In this document: piece after piece, positions 1 through 6,659 of the stretch
Position numbering within the stretch: the first letter of the stretch is position 1
How the letters are laid out: each line of letters opens with the position of its first letter
From: Marinobacter vulgaris
GTDB lineage: Bacteria > Pseudomonadota > Gammaproteobacteria > Pseudomonadales > Oleiphilaceae
NCBI RefSeq assembly: GCF_003344045.1
Contig: NZ_QFWX01000002.1
Coordinates: 1 to 64,000, forward strand
DNA length: 64,000 nucleotides
Direction of reading: 5' to 3'
Made by a program: the position numbers and the translations under genes
The notes under the pieces: model-generated
What the model saw: only the letters and a program-made list of their open reading frames with translations
Told to the model about the DNA's origin: nothing
Database searches by the model: none

Positions 1-67
1 CGACGAGCTATTACCCCACAACTGGAAGCCGGCTACCCCAGACAAGGTGTAATGCCCAGACGCTTAC
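1..67 (+). mobile_element. Right end of an IS66-family insertion sequence (transposase C-terminus plus terminal repeat)
   Basis: The frame starting at base 2 reads DELLPHNWKPATPDKV and stops at 50-52. The DELLPxNWKP ending is typical of the C-terminus of IS66-family TnpC transposases. Bases 49-67 read outward as GTAAGCGTCTGGGCATTAC, and IS66-family terminal repeats characteristically begin GTAAGCG. The IS therefore probably ends at 67, and the next 8 bases (68-75) would be one copy of the 8-bp target duplication known for the family. Only this end is in the window, so the left repeat and the other duplication copy cannot be checked. Confidence 0.6.
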
Positions 68-303
68 CGAAGAAGGCCACTCCAGAGTTTGATCAAGATG
101 TTGCGGTGATCTTGCATTGCACATCCAAAGGAAACATTGGCAATCAGCTTGAGGGCTTTTTCCTTATCGCACCCAAATCCCACCAGCTTCCCAAGTACGC
201 GATTTTGAGCAAAGAATATACAGATCGGACTTCTAAACATGAGAATTTCGAGGCGAACCCGATAGGCCCTGACGATCTTGGCGCTGAGATTTGGTGGAAA
301 TAA
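68..303 (+). pseudogene. 3' remnant of an unknown gene cut by the IS66-family element
   Basis: An open frame runs from the end of the IS to a stop at 301-303. Its only ATG (52) lies inside the IS terminal repeat and overlaps the transposase stop, so it is not a natural start. The roughly 78 residues (ATPEFDQDVAVILHC... to ...DDLGAEIWWK) look like the tail of a longer soluble protein. I do not recognise the family. The natural reading is a resident island gene whose 5' part lies beyond the insertion sequence, outside the window. It could still be translated from a start supplied by the IS. Confidence 0.45.
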
Positions 304-337
304 CCAAGCAACAAGCCCCCTTCCCTGTTAGTTAGTA

Positions 338-390
338 TTGACAACTAAATTGGTTTCGATTACAATTGATAATCGTTATCAAATGATAAC
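338..390 (+). promoter_or_regulatory. Consensus sigma-70 promoter overlapped by a Fur-box-like palindrome
   Basis: TTGACA at 338-343, a 17-base spacer and TACAAT at 361-366 form a near-perfect sigma-70 promoter reading rightwards. Directly downstream, 367-381 is TGATAATCGTTATCA, one mismatch from the 7-1-7 Fur motif TGATAATnATTATCA. It overlaps a second perfect palindrome at 375-390 (GTTATCA-aa-TGATAAC). An operator covering the start point would repress. The first gene downstream starts at 597. The rest of 304-596 is AT-rich and contains only the tiny frame described separately. Confidence 0.6.
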
Positions 391-552
391 TACTTGTAGA
401 AAATAACCCCAAATTTCAAATATTTTTGTTGTTTAAAAACAATGACTTACGAACAACCTATTGCTATAGAGTTATTTTAAGTTATTGATTTTAATAGCAT
501 TAGTGGTTTTTTGGACAGTTACTTCTCCCTATTAATTATCTGTTTATATTCT

Positions 553-572
553 GGAGGAATTCTATGAAATAA
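553..572 (+). other. Strong ribosome site followed by a two-codon frame (minigene-like)
   Basis: GGAGG at 553-557 lies six bases before ATG AAA TAA at 564-572. This is the best Shine-Dalgarno sequence in the area, yet it serves only a two-codon frame. It sits 25 bases before the start of the gp2-like gene at 597. It could be a decayed start, a translational leader, or a functional minigene like the lambda bar minigenes. Confidence 0.35.
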
Positions 573-596
573 CAGACTGTAAGAGGATACATCCAT

Positions 597-1169
597 ATGC
601 AAAAGAAAGTGTATTACAAAGATAGTTATATGTCTTATAAGATTAACTGTGATGATCGTAACCCTTGTTACCTGGGTATCTTGTCATGTCTATTGACTCA
701 CTTAAATTATTCAATCAATAGATTTTATGAACCTATTGGCTATCATATTAGGATTCGCCCAAAAAACGGCATCGACAATAGATCCATCACTGACAGGTTG
801 AACAAATTCTACTCAAAGCCAAATAAGCACCGAAAGAAGGCACATACCTTTGATCCGGTCTGGGTGAAAGTTCAGGAAATGGATCCAGATCAAGACGGCT
901 ACCACATGCATTTAGCCGTTATCCTAGATCTAAATAAAGCCAAAAGAATTAGCTTAGACTACTTTTGCTCTAATCTGCTGAAGAACAACATCATAGACAG
1001 CTATCTGGTTATCGAGCCGGATCTGCCAACAGACAGAAAAGGCGTTCTTCTAAAAAACGAAGGCGGATTTGCTCGTTACTTTTACTGGTTAAGCTATATC
1101 GCCAAGTCTCGAACAAAAGAGTTCACCCCTCAGACATTTAGCTCAAGTCGGCTTGATAAAGCGAGCTAG
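597..1169 (+). CDS. YagK/YfjJ-domain (inovirus Gp2-like) protein
   Basis: This 190-residue protein resembles the YagK/YfjJ C-terminal family, often annotated as inovirus-type Gp2 and found in prophages, satellites and integrated elements. The visible family hallmarks are a hydrophobic block with an HMH triplet (about residues 103-105, GYHMHLAVIL), like a metal-binding HUH-type replication motif, and the conserved YWLSYIAKSRTK segment (163-174). It may act in replication or regulation of the element; its biochemical role is not established. The ATG at 597 has AAGAGG ten bases upstream. It lies downstream of the Fur-like promoter and its AT-rich codons mark it as foreign. Confidence 0.65.
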   Translation: MQKKVYYKDSYMSYKINCDDRNPCYLGILSCLLTHLNYSINRFYEPIGYHIRIRPKNGIDNRSITDRLNKFYSKPNKHRKKAHTFDPVWVKVQEMDPDQDGYHMHLAVILDLNKAKRISLDYFCSNLLKNNIIDSYLVIEPDLPTDRKGVLLKNEGGFARYFYWLSYIAKSRTKEFTPQTFSSSRLDKAS

Positions 1170-1190
1170 AAACTGCAATAGCCATAGAAA

Positions 1191-1281
1191 GCCCTGAGAT
1201 GACTCACAGTTAGCCTTAAACTATTACCTAATGGGTTGCCATAGGGCAATACAATCAAGGCATTAGAAAGCCTCTCAGGGC
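1191..1281. repeat. 9-bp inverted repeat GCCCTGAGA / TCTCAGGGC in the gp2-recombinase gap
   Basis: GCCCTGAGA at 1191-1199 and TCTCAGGGC at 1273-1281 are perfect inverted copies about 73 bases apart, each preceded by a similar AGAAAGCC stretch. The region holds no convincing gene. It could be part of a recombination or replication site of the element, or the remains of a small palindromic unit. Confidence 0.35.
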
Positions 1282-1309
1282 CTCTCCGATTAAATTTGTT
1301 TAGAACTGC

Positions 1310-1424
1310 TTGGCTCATTAATTGAAGATATTGAGCCAACCAAAAATAGACCCTCAGGTTGGCTCAAAAATCAGCGTTGACTACAAATGAGCTATGTTCT
1401 ACTATTGAGCCAACTTTTGAGCCA
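1310..1424. repeat. Cluster of TTGAGCCA(AC) repeats, candidate res or operator site of the serine recombinase
   Basis: Copies are TTGGCTCA at 1310-1317 (inverted), TTGAGCCAACC at 1331-1341, GGTTGGCTCAA at 1357-1367 (inverted), TTGAGCCAAC at 1405-1414 and TTGAGCCA at 1417-1424, just before the recombinase start at 1436. The pair 1331-1341/1357-1367 is a perfect 11-bp inverted repeat. Resolvase genes are commonly preceded by clustered recombinase-binding sites, so a res-like crossover and operator region is the most likely reading. The 11-bp hairpin followed by AAAA could also act as a terminator. Confidence 0.55.
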
Positions 1425-1435
1425 TTGAGGTGAAC

Positions 1436-1987
1436 ATGGCTAACGTAGCCTATTATCGTGTATCAACAAAACAGCAGACCATTGAAAACCAGAGGTTAGA
1501 GATCAAATCTGCTTATAACGTCGATCATGAATTTTTTGATGAATCCACCTCGGGAAGTGTCAAAACCTCTTCTCGACAAGGATTTCACGAGATGGAGCAA
1601 TTTATCCGCAATGGAGACAATCTAATAGTCGCAGACCTAGACAGACTGGGCCGATCAGCCCTTGATGTTCAAGAGTCGATATCTCGGTTTCAAAAAAAGG
1701 GAGTAAATATTATCGTTACAAGGCTGGGCATCGACCTAAGCACTGACGTTGGGAGCCTAGTCGCCACGATTCTAAGCAAGATAGCTGAGCTCGAACGCTC
1801 CAAGATTCTTGAGAGAGCAAATTCGGGGAGGGCGAGAGCGAAAGCCCAAGGAGCGGTCTTCGGAAGACCTAAAGTTGCGGAGCCATCTGAAGTAAAGCAA
1901 CTTCGTGGACAAGGCCTCAGCATCCACGACGTTGCAAAAAAGCTCTCGATAAGTCCCGCCACGGTCAAGAGGTATCAGAAACTCTAG
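1436..1987 (+). CDS. Serine recombinase of the resolvase/invertase family
   Basis: This 183-residue protein has the full small-resolvase layout. The N-terminal catalytic domain carries the nucleophile serine (YYRVSTKQQT, Ser10) and the ADLDRLGRS motif near residue 67. The long E helix ends in ERSKILERANSGRARAKAQG, followed by FGRPK and a C-terminal helix-turn-helix (GLSIHDVAKKLSISPATVKRY). The ATG at 1436 is preferred over the in-frame GTG at 1430 because TTGAGGTG lies directly in front of it. Such enzymes resolve cointegrates or invert DNA. Candidate binding repeats sit immediately upstream, and an inverted-repeat-bounded segment lies 1.8 kb away at 3737-3881. Confidence 0.85.
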   Translation: MANVAYYRVSTKQQTIENQRLEIKSAYNVDHEFFDESTSGSVKTSSRQGFHEMEQFIRNGDNLIVADLDRLGRSALDVQESISRFQKKGVNIIVTRLGIDLSTDVGSLVATILSKIAELERSKILERANSGRARAKAQGAVFGRPKVAEPSEVKQLRGQGLSIHDVAKKLSISPATVKRYQKL

Positions 1988-2050
1988 GATATTTTAAAAT
2001 CTCGAGTGATTCTGACGGAGACTGACTGAGTTTGCTCAGCACCGCTCCAC

Positions 2051-2593
2051 TCACTCTTCTGGTTCAACTTGTTTACGATGAGGGTTTTTCTGTTTATGTA
2101 AATCAAGTCTCGCTATGAGAACATACAGTTCATGCAAGAACGAAAGGTTAGCCCGCATTATTTTTATGACTGCAACCCCCTGAAGTATAGTCAAATACCA
2201 AATTACACACACACCAGTTGCCCTTAACTCCTCAGCATACTGATTTAAAATAGTGGTATTCTTAACGACGGGCACTGCTACAACCATCATAAAGAGACAG
2301 GCCAAGATAACAGTTGCTGAGAGTAAAATAGTCATCACCAAAGACTCAAGCCTTTTCGCACTCCCAAGGGTCTCCAGGAAATCAATCTTGTCATTCTTCT
2401 GCGTTATTTTTTGCACTGCCTCGGGGTAACTGTATGAAATCCACATGCCAACGATGGCCAAGAGAATTCCAGATACAGTTATGAGTCCTGAAAGCGCCGA
2501 ACTGAAATCGATAGTCAGGTTTTTCGCAAACTCGAATATCAAAAAATAGCAGCCAATCAGATAAACCAAAGTCAGAATCAAGTACTTTTTCAT
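2051..2593 (-). CDS. Four-TM membrane protein, RexB-like partner of the upstream gene
   Basis: This 180-residue protein has four predicted membrane spans (about 4-22, 33-55, 85-109, 127-147) and a charged C-terminal tail. It follows the 369-residue gene with a 23-base gap and its own GAGGAA ribosome site, so the two are co-transcribed. Lambda RexB is also a small four-span membrane protein encoded next to RexA. It forms the ion channel that depolarises the cell when RexA senses phage growth. The match here is in topology, size class and gene order; I see no clear sequence identity. It could otherwise be the membrane effector of an unrelated defence pair. Confidence 0.45.
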   Translation of the reverse strand: MKKYLILTLVYLIGCYFLIFEFAKNLTIDFSSALSGLITVSGILLAIVGMWISYSYPEAVQKITQKNDKIDFLETLGSAKRLESLVMTILLSATVILACLFMMVVAVPVVKNTTILNQYAEELRATGVCVIWYLTILQGVAVIKIMRANLSFLHELYVLIARLDLHKQKNPHRKQVEPEE

Positions 2594-2616
2594 TTCCTCT
2601 GGCCTCGTAATTAAGA

Positions 2617-3726
2617 CTAACCGGTCTTCGATGACAAATCGTCTACCTCTATTGCGTTCAGCAAAAACGCTCTACGTTTATTGACTGCCTCCATGATCTC
2701 AACCGCAGTAGGCAATTTGGTGCGAGACGCAGTGAGATCCAAATCAACATCAGCCTTGATAGAACTCGCACTGAGCCATACCGTACCTTTGTTTTTCATC
2801 TTAAAACCGACCCTATCAAAGCCACCTTCATCGAAGTTCTCGTCAAACTCTTCGACCAGAAATTTCAGCATCTCCTGATCCGCAACAAAAGGGATTTCAA
2901 CAGACACTTTTTGAACGCCAGCATCATTTAACATTCGATCAATCTTGTCTGTGTAGCCTACCTCATCATCATCTTCATCAACCCACCCCCTCGGCACCAT
3001 TCTACTCAAAAGATTTCTGAGCTCGTCCACACCTTTAGTTGTGGAACTACGACGATCAGGCACAGCTTTTGGCAGCTCCGCGTTGCGAACCAAAGCGGTA
3101 ATTTTCTCAGGATGGTCCAAAAGATTCTTGCGTTCCCCTTTGTTCAGTTTCTTCGAGTAGTGAAACCTGAACCATGAACACTTGTCAGAAGTCTTGTCTT
3201 TTTTATATCCAATAATCTTGTCGTGCTTATTGAACAACCGATATCCGCTTAAGTTTTCCGCATAAGACTTAAGGTAATGCTGCAGCGTAACTATGCTCTG
3301 ATGGCTATGAGAAAACCGAATTGTCGCAAACGCATTATGTTCAGGCAGGAACCAGTAGTATGAGGGCAACCCTAGAATATCGTCTTTACCAGCCTTAGCT
3401 TCAGTAACAGCACTGCCACCTAACGGGCTGGATTTTGGTATCGCAAGAACTTGGCCATCAGCGTTGGAAACTTCGTTCCACAAAACCAATAAATAGTTCC
3501 CAGTGTCCTGACAATGGTAAAAATCTCTGCAGTAAGTTCTCCCACTGACTCGAGAACTAATGCGGTCATCTGTAACTAATGTGCTACCAAGCGTGCTCTG
3601 ACTCGATAGCCATCTGTCAAAATCAGCAAAATATTCTACTGGACCGCCAAAAGATGAGGATTGACTTTTCCTCTTGAAAAAACCGAACTCTTCAATACTG
3701 TAGAATTGCACATGCGCTTTGAGCAC
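2617..3726 (-). CDS. RexA-like protein, candidate phage-infection sensor
   Basis: This 369-residue soluble protein is not a family I can name with certainty. Residues 117-150 (ILGLPSYYWF... then FATIRF... and LQHYLKSY) resemble the lambda RexA stretch around LGFPSF, with matching spacing to an aromatic/arginine segment and a following helix. The preceding strand GNYLLVLWNEV also fits. It is longer than RexA (about 279 residues), with an acidic insert near WVDEDDDE. It starts with GTG at 3726, with GGGGTG as ribosome site directly next to an inverted repeat. The adjacent four-TM gene supports a Rex-type two-gene abortive infection module. Confidence 0.45.
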   Translation of the reverse strand: MLKAHVQFYSIEEFGFFKRKSQSSSFGGPVEYFADFDRWLSSQSTLGSTLVTDDRISSRVSGRTYCRDFYHCQDTGNYLLVLWNEVSNADGQVLAIPKSSPLGGSAVTEAKAGKDDILGLPSYYWFLPEHNAFATIRFSHSHQSIVTLQHYLKSYAENLSGYRLFNKHDKIIGYKKDKTSDKCSWFRFHYSKKLNKGERKNLLDHPEKITALVRNAELPKAVPDRRSSTTKGVDELRNLLSRMVPRGWVDEDDDEVGYTDKIDRMLNDAGVQKVSVEIPFVADQEMLKFLVEEFDENFDEGGFDRVGFKMKNKGTVWLSASSIKADVDLDLTASRTKLPTAVEIMEAVNKRRAFLLNAIEVDDLSSKTG

Positions 3727-3736
3727 TCAACACCCC

Positions 3737-3881
3737 GCTCATTCCATCGAAAATAAATTACTGTTTTTAATGCATTAAGCAGCCTATTTCATAAATACTC
3801 TAAACACAAACTTGCACCCAAGCGTTGGTCGGGTGATTTTCGTTCGCGAAAGACTGAAACTGACTTTACGATGGAATGAGC
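3737..3881. repeat. Segment of about 145 bp bounded by perfect 13-bp inverted repeats, in the promoter region of the RexA-like gene
   Basis: GCTCATTCCATCG at 3737-3749 and its exact reverse complement at 3869-3881 bound the segment; the match continues inward for three more bases after one mismatch. It fills almost the whole gap between the HNH gene (stop at 3891) and the RexA-like start at 3726, so it should contain that gene's promoter. One possibility is an invertible, phase-variable promoter. Others are a MITE-like insertion or a pair of regulator sites. The interior also holds the palindrome TTCGCGAA. Confidence 0.55.
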
Positions 3882-3890
3882 ACCTGAAAC

Positions 3891-4892
3891 CTACCGAAAT
3901 TTTCTCAGCGGCTCTTTAACTGATGTGCGATGGAATTTGAAATATGGCTCTCTCGTCGGGCTCCACCAATTGCAATTGGTACCAATAATATCGCGGATGC
4001 GACGCTTTGCTCCCTCGCTTTGCTCCAATGAGCGTCCCTGTTGAATTAGACCTGCGTGATCAACGATGAGATAGCCTTTCTCGAATAAGTCGTCACAGCC
4101 GAAGTTGCAGAGGGGAATTACAATGTTTTCGAAATCCAGTCGCTCTTTCAGCGAACAAACCGCGCGCTTCTTAACATGGGCAGCCACCATGAACTCGGGA
4201 TCAAAAGTTTCTTTGCAAAACGCACAAGATTTCGTTGCCAAAGTTTGAAAGAGATGGTTTCTCAAATGTCCTTGCTCCAGGCGACGCAAAGCCGAGCCTT
4301 TCCGATCTGTCTCGGAGATACCATTTAAGAGCTGCTCTATCGCCGACTTAAACTGATCCAAAGCAGGAGCTGGAGGTGACAGATCGGCTTCATCTGCCAG
4401 GCGAATTAAGGGAGCACTGACTTCCTCGGACTTCACCACAAAACCTTGCCAGTTATCGTTGGGTTTGGTGCCCATTAAGCGATTTGCAAAATGCTTTGAG
4501 AAGTCCACGGGCTTTACGTCACTCATGAAATAAAGGAGAGGAAAAGAACCAATTTCCTCATCAGCTTCGTTCCAGATACGCTTGGCCAGCAATTCATCCT
4601 CATGACGGAGAACGATCGAACCGCACAATACTGCTCTACCAAAAGCCGCGAAGAACGCCACATCCCCGATACCGAGTTTCTCCCACTGCTTCCTACCACT
4701 GTCGTCTGATCTCGGCTTCACACCCCAAACGTAGGGATCACGACCACCACAGACTTCTCGCAAGTAATCAACTTTCTCGCTGGGCAGATACTGGGCAATA
4801 ACTTCAAGAGGAACTGGTTTGAATATAGATTTTTTAAGATTCGCTTGTGCCTCACGATCCGTAACCGGTTGCAGTGCAGCCTTTGGCATCAT
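3891..4892 (-). CDS. EVE/PUA-like plus HNH endonuclease (candidate modification-dependent nuclease)
   Basis: This is a 333-residue protein. Residues about 53-128 (VWGVKP...W...GIGDVAFFAAFG...GSIV...IW...FPLLYFMSDV) have the pattern of EVE/PUA-like domains that read modified bases. Residues 223-278 form an HNH core: CAFC, AAHVKK (His239), a conserved Asn, and PLCNFGCDDLF. This architecture is known from restriction enzymes that cut modified phage DNA. The ATG at 4892 overlaps the stop of the MazG-type gene (ATGA) with AAGGAG upstream, implying translational coupling. The exact substrate is an inference. Confidence 0.6.
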   Translation of the reverse strand: MMPKAALQPVTDREAQANLKKSIFKPVPLEVIAQYLPSEKVDYLREVCGGRDPYVWGVKPRSDDSGRKQWEKLGIGDVAFFAAFGRAVLCGSIVLRHEDELLAKRIWNEADEEIGSFPLLYFMSDVKPVDFSKHFANRLMGTKPNDNWQGFVVKSEEVSAPLIRLADEADLSPPAPALDQFKSAIEQLLNGISETDRKGSALRRLEQGHLRNHLFQTLATKSCAFCKETFDPEFMVAAHVKKRAVCSLKERLDFENIVIPLCNFGCDDLFEKGYLIVDHAGLIQQGRSLEQSEGAKRRIRDIIGTNCNWWSPTREPYFKFHRTSVKEPLRKFR

Positions 4893-5242
4893 GTTCTCCT
4901 TGAATATTTGACTGCGTTCCCCTTAGCTTCTTCGATCGGGTACTTCTGCTCGTTTTTTTGCATCTTCAAGCGAACGATGGCCTCCAAATCGATGCCGAGA
5001 GTATCAATCAGACGAAGAAGATAAATCTGAACATCTGCAACCTCCTCCTCGACAGACTTCGACAACTTCGGATCATCCATAACTTCATAAGATTTCTCTT
5101 CGGTTAGCCATTGAAATACATCGAGTAATTCCCCTACCTCGCCACCCAGAGCCATGGCTAAATTTTTCGGACTCTGAAACTGATCCCAGTCTCTCTCTTT
5201 TACAAACTTTCTCAGGTCACCGTTAATACCTTCAATATCCAC
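4889..5242 (-). CDS. MazG-type nucleotide pyrophosphohydrolase
   Basis: This 117-residue protein belongs to the short MazG/iMazG/RS21-C6 class that hydrolyses non-canonical or modified NTPs to NMPs. The acidic metal-binding motifs are visible as GEVGELLDVFQWL and EEEVADVQIYLLRLID. I chose the GTG at 5242 (VDIEGINGDLRKF) because family members start at this point and GGAG lies eight bases upstream. An in-frame GTG at 5290 would add 16 residues with no family match. It is coupled to the EVE-HNH nuclease gene and is the outermost gene of the island. MazG-type enzymes recur in anti-phage loci. Confidence 0.8.
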   Translation of the reverse strand: MDIEGINGDLRKFVKERDWDQFQSPKNLAMALGGEVGELLDVFQWLTEEKSYEVMDDPKLSKSVEEEVADVQIYLLRLIDTLGIDLEAIVRLKMQKNEQKYPIEEAKGNAVKYSRRT

Positions 5243-5290
5243 TGCAATTTCTCCATAACACTCTGTGACGAATATCGCAGGGGCTGCCAC

Positions 5291-5425
5291 CTGCAGAATT
5301 AACTTTTTAGTTGTTCAGCCTCAGCGAGGCTAGTTAATAAAAATCAGGTTACCGCGCTCTGCAAGAAAGCTGAACAAGCAATAAAACAAATTCAGTCATT
5401 TTGTCGTTTGGTGTTTTCGGCTACA
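5291..5425. mobile_element. Terminal region of a Tn7-like element, ending in ...GGCTACA next to comM
   Basis: Read from comM inward, the island begins TGTAGCCGAAAACACC at 5425. It therefore ends in the TGT/ACA trinucleotide of Tn7-like transposons. A block ACGACAAAATGACTGAA nearby resembles a TnsB-type binding site. TAGTT at 5426-5430 would be the 5-bp target duplication. Further in, ATTAACT/AGTTAAT (about 5298-5337) enclose a hairpin AGCCTC-agc-GAGGCT. The Tn6022/AbaR group of Tn7-like elements is known to insert in comM. No transposase gene is in the window, so the class is inferred from ends and target. Confidence 0.55.
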
Positions 5426-6071
5426 TAGTTAACAGGTTGTGCCCGCCAGCTGCCGCTATCTCCAGCGCTCTGCGCGGCACGCTCTGGCCGCGCACGTCGG
5501 ACAGGTCCGGCCCGGGCATGACCCTCTCGTCCGGAATCATTGCCGGTACCGGTGAAATCCGGGCCCGCTCACACAGGTGCTCACACACGGTCAGCAAATG
5601 CCCGGCTGGCAGCACATCGTCGTGGCTGGCAAGAGCCGCCTCGGCAGCATTGGCCTGGGGAATCAGCAGCTGGCGCCCTTCCATGCGGGCGGCCAATACT
5701 GCCGGGAGTATGCCCTTCAGGGGACGCAGCGCACCATCAAGAGACAACTCGCCCAGGCATTCGTACTGCGCAAGATTCTCGGCGGGAATCTGCCCGGACG
5801 CAGCGAGAATACCGAGGGCAATGGGCAGGTCGAACCGCCCGCCCTCCTTGGGCAGGTCCGCAGGCGCCAGATTGATCGTGATTCGGCGGGCCGGGAAATC
5901 GAAGCCGGCGTTAAGCAGCGCGCTGCGAACGCGCTCCCGGCTCTCACGAACTCCGGTTTCCGGGAGCCCGACGATGGATAGCGCCGGCAGGCCGCCGGAC
6001 AGGTGCACTTCAACGGTAACGGAGGGAGCAGACACGCCAATGCTGGCGCGGGTATGGACAACGGCAAACAT
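5421..6071 (-). pseudogene. comM: comM (yifB) 5' part, interrupted by the island
   Basis: About 213 residues of ComM, the Mg-chelatase-like AAA+ helicase (usually about 500 residues) that drives branch migration during natural transformation, are intact. They run from MFAVVHTRASIGV to AAAGGHNLL. The frame then reads two residues and hits a TAG supplied by the island end, just where the Walker A motif GPPGxGKT should follow. The AAA+ core and C-terminus are missing and should lie at the other end of the island. The N-terminal domain alone cannot hydrolyse ATP. Gene order comM-ubiK-glnK-amtB is the normal pseudomonad-type arrangement. Confidence 0.9.
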
Positions 6072-6130
6072 AACAACCTTCCATGGTTATGGGCATTAGC
6101 GGCGCGACCGCCGGGCCGGCTTCCTGCCGG

Positions 6131-6385
6131 TCAGCTCTTCGGGAATTGCTGTTCCAGTTCGGCCACGCGCTTTTCCAGGGCCTCGACCTTCTCCCGGGTT
6201 TTCATCAGCACCGCCTGCTGGGCATCGAACTCTTCACGGGTCACCAGCTCCAGCCGCGACAGAACCGTCATAACGGTTGCCCGGGCCTGGGCCTCGAAGT
6301 CCTCACGGGCCGCACGGGCCATATCGGGAACAAACTGGCCAAACTGGCCCTGGAGCTGGGTAAAGAAATCCTGCGGACCTTTCAC
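6131..6385 (-). CDS. ubiK: Ubiquinone biosynthesis accessory factor UbiK (YqiC/BMFP family)
   Basis: This 84-residue protein has an N-terminal amphipathic helix (KGPQDFFTQLQGQFGQFVPD) and a C-terminal coiled coil (FDAQQAVLMKTREKVEALEKRVAELEQQ), the plan of UbiK/YqiC. UbiK binds UbiJ and helps the soluble Ubi complex hydroxylate ubiquinone precursors under oxygen. The start is GTG at 6385 with AGGTGA upstream. It lies just upstream of comM in the same direction. The region upstream to 6787 is intergenic and shared with the divergent glnK promoter. Confidence 0.85.
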   Translation of the reverse strand: MKGPQDFFTQLQGQFGQFVPDMARAAREDFEAQARATVMTVLSRLELVTREEFDAQQAVLMKTREKVEALEKRVAELEQQFPKS

Positions 6386-6659
6386 AAATCACCTCGCTGG
6401 CTTGAGCGCTCTTGAATTCGCCTGAACCCGGCCCGGTTTCGGCGCCGACAGGACGGCTGGAAGTGTAACACATTGCCTGCCCTGCCATACTGTACCCTGT
6501 CCGCAGTATAATGTGGTTGCAGCAGGCCTTATCGATCGCACCCGAATTGTGCATCATTATGGCTCACTGCAGACAGGTGCGCCCTGAAATGGGGCGACCT
6601 GACGGTCCATTTTGGACCAGCACATATTCAAGATATTGATTATATTGTTATTTTTTGCG

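Noticed and set aside
5298..5337. Nested palindrome near the island end considered as an integron attC site
   Set aside because: It lacks a proper GTTRRRY/RYYYAAC pair at the right spacing, and there is no integron integrase or cassette layout.
5401..6425. Several plus-strand frames opposite comM and ubiK
   Set aside because: All lie opposite recognisable coding sequence and show Arg/Pro/Ser-rich shadow composition.
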